Shown piece after piece: positions 5,012-6,446 of a stretch of DNA of 6,446 nucleotides. Positions within the stretch are counted from its first letter, which is position 1, and each line of letters begins with the position of its first letter. The stretch comes from Nitrospinae bacterium RIFCSPLOWO2_12_FULL_45_22. Its GTDB lineage: Bacteria; 2-12-FULL-45-22. The stretch is from NCBI GenBank assembly GCA_001803565.1, contig MHDQ01000184.1, forward strand, positions 1 to 6,446, read 5' to 3'. A model generated the notes under the pieces. The model had not been told where the DNA came from. It saw nothing but the letters and a program-made list of their open reading frames with translations, and did no database searches. The translations under genes were made by a program, and so were the position numbers.

Positions 5012-5022
5012 TGACATTGTCA
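5012..5022. promoter_or_regulatory. Palindrome TGACATTGTCA, possible operator
   Basis: TGACA and TGTCA are perfect inverted 5-base arms around one base. The site lies about 28 bases downstream of the predicted start of transcription, where a bound protein could block elongation. A preceding T makes TTGACA, a perfect -35 hexamer, but no acceptable -10 lies 16-18 bases downstream. The binding protein is unknown. Confidence 0.3.
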
Positions 5023-5098
5023 CATTAAAGTTGAACCTCTCATCTAAATACTTCCTATTGAGACCGGGCAATAAATAACTGAAGGGAGTTATATAAAG

Positions 5099-6446
5099 AT
5101 GTCTACTCGTCAGGAGGAACAATTTTTTAGCCTGGTTAAAGATCATGACCAGCATCATCTTCTGGAGCATTATAAAAACCTAAAACCGGAAAAACAGAAG
5201 GAATTCTTGCAGGGATTGCAAGGACTCGATTTAGGGCTCGTTTTTAGACTGCACAAAAAGTTTGTAGCCGAAGATAACGCCCCCCCTACTCTTTACAACA
5301 TTATTAAGCCCGCTCCCATAATTACTATCCCTAAAACCCCGGAGGAGAAAACCCGTCGGGAAGAAGCCCGTATCCTGGGTGAATCCCTGATTCGTGAAAA
5401 CCAGGTAGCTATCCTGATTGTTGCTGGTGGCCAGAGTACTCGACTCGGTTATAACGGACCCAAGGGCACGTTTCCCATTTCACCCATCAAGAAAAAATCT
5501 TTATTCCGGCTCTTTGCTGAAACAGTAAAAGCTCTCTCTATCAGACATAGCGCTACCATTCCTTTGTTAATTATGACCAGCAGTGAAAACCATCGAGATA
5601 CCCAGCAATTCTTTCTATCTAATCAGTTTTTTGGTCTCGATCCCGGGAGCATATGTTTTTTTGAACAAGGGGTGTTGCCTACCATAACCCCTGAGGGGAA
5701 ACTAATCTTAAAGGATGATACACACCTTCTCGCAAATCCTGATGGGCATGGCGGTTCTCTTAAGGGACTATATGAGTCTGGCCTCCTCAAATATCTTACC
5801 GAAAACGGTTTTTCAGAGCTTTTTTACTGTCAGGTTGACAATCCCCTGGTTAAAACAGCCGATCCGGTTTTTATAGGCTACCACAGGATGGAGAAGGCTG
5901 AAATTTCTACTAAGGTAGTCCGCCGTCGAGACTTTGAGGAAAAAGTTGGTATTTACGGAATCGTAAACGGCAAGCCTGCAATTATCGAATACAGCGATCT
6001 TCTACCCGATAATCAGTACGCTCTGGACGAGAAAGGAGATATGCGCTACTGGGCTGGGAATATAGCAGTTCACATGATATCCCTTTCATTTGTTCAACGT
6101 TTGAACCAAGACGGGTATGGCTTACCCTATCACCGGGCAGTCAAGACAATTGAAACCCTGGGGCCAGACGGTAAACCTGCAAAGATGATAGGATGGAAGT
6201 TCGAAACATTCGTTTTTGATGCTATTCCGTTGGCCCAAAATACCTGTTGTGTCGAGGTAATTCGTGAGGAAGAGTTTGCACCGGTTAAAAATAGTGAGGG
6301 AGTGGATTCTCCTGATACGGCAAGGACAGCCATGAATATGCTTTATAGAACTTGGTTGAAAGAAGCTGGGGCAGAACTTGCACCTGAAGCACAAATAGAG
6401 ATCAGCCCCCTTTATGCGCTGGACAAAGAAGAACTAATAAAAAAGT
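5099..6446 (+). CDS. UDP-N-acetylglucosamine pyrophosphorylase-like (UAP1/AGX1 type) nucleotidyltransferase, 3' end missing
   Basis: This cytoplasmic enzyme family joins UTP with a sugar 1-phosphate to give a UDP-sugar and pyrophosphate, feeding cell-wall and glycan synthesis. The 449 codons present cover nearly the whole eukaryotic-like UDPGP type 1 protein. Motifs: nucleotide-binding VAGGQSTRLGYNGPKGTFP (108-126) with Lys122; TSSEN (160-164); NPDGHGG (213-219); QVDNPLVKTADP (245-256); KVVRRRDFEEKVGIYG (272-287); EYSDL (297-301); AGNIAVH (319-325); KFETFVFD (367-374); and EEFAPVKNSEG (391-401). These align by eye with human AGX1. The sugar-binding motif has His216 where AGX1 has Asn (PDGNGG), as in UDP-glucose-type enzymes (GHG), so UDP-GlcNAc is favoured but UDP-glucose or broad specificity is possible. 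An N-terminal helical region (1-100) precedes the Rossmann-like core. AAGGGAG lies about 10 bases before ATG 5099. The gene is divergent from the crotonase operon and no functional link is evident. Confidence 0.88.
   Translation, partial: MSTRQEEQFFSLVKDHDQHHLLEHYKNLKPEKQKEFLQGLQGLDLGLVFRLHKKFVAEDNAPPTLYNIIKPAPIITIPKTPEEKTRREEARILGESLIRENQVAILIVAGGQSTRLGYNGPKGTFPISPIKKKSLFRLFAETVKALSIRHSATIPLLIMTSSENHRDTQQFFLSNQFFGLDPGSICFFEQGVLPTITPEGKLILKDDTHLLANPDGHGGSLKGLYESGLLKYLTENGFSELFYCQVDNPLVKTADPVFIGYHRMEKAEISTKVVRRRDFEEKVGIYGIVNGKPAIIEYSDLLPDNQYALDEKGDMRYWAGNIAVHMISLSFVQRLNQDGYGLPYHRAVKTIETLGPDGKPAKMIGWKFETFVFDAIPLAQNTCCVEVIREEEFAPVKNSEGVDSPDTARTAMNMLYRTWLKEAGAELAPEAQIEISPLYALDKEELIKK

Noticed and set aside
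5011-5039. Promoter using the perfect TTGACA at 5011
   Set aside because: At 16-18 base spacing the -10 candidates are GAACCT, AACCTC or ACCTCT, none like TATAAT; the hexamer is better explained as part of the TGACATTGTCA palindrome.
6122-6394. Two minus-strand frames within the UDP-sugar pyrophosphorylase gene
   Set aside because: The + strand encodes conserved UAP1/AGX1 motifs across this stretch, so the minus frames are incidental.

Overview
The window looks like chromosomal DNA from an uncultured, probably anaerobic bacterium. Strict Shine-Dalgarno sites (AAGGAGG type), tight operon spacing and four crotonase-fold CoA enzymes in a row suggest an acyl-CoA-metabolising bacterium. Chloroflexota (Dehalococcoidia-like) or Desulfobacterota are reasonable guesses, but nothing in the sequence fixes the lineage.

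Region 1 (1-1093, + strand, fairly AT-rich) looks like the tail of an integron gene-cassette array. It begins with a 5'-truncated brnT toxin gene overlapping a complete brnA antitoxin gene. A 60-bp attC-like site (484-543) follows. Then comes a 550-bp unit holding a short PIN-domain toxin fragment (573-713) and a 67-residue protein that may be an antitoxin (760-963). The unit closes with a second attC-like site of 120 bp (974-1093) whose R'' and R' boxes are perfect inverted copies. No integrase gene is in view; it would lie outside the window.

Region 2 (1127-4771, - strand) is an operon of four enoyl-CoA hydratase/isomerase (crotonase) superfamily genes, read from about 4838 towards 1127. 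The first encodes a MenB/BadI-like enzyme that keeps the Ser, Asp and Tyr positions expected of that subfamily. The other three are related to one another and lack one or both catalytic glutamates of classical enoyl-CoA hydratases. Gaps are 26, 127 and 12 nt. The 127-nt gap holds tandem octamers that form a long imperfect inverted repeat. The set suggests a ring-cleaving or unusual acyl-CoA degradation route rather than plain beta-oxidation; that is inference.

Region 3 (4772-5098) is a divergent intergenic region of about 330 bp with one plausible sigma-70-type promoter on each strand, a short palindrome and a longer-spaced inverted repeat. Region 4 (5099-6446, + strand) is a UDP-sugar pyrophosphorylase gene of the UAP1/AGX1 type, nearly complete but cut by the window end.
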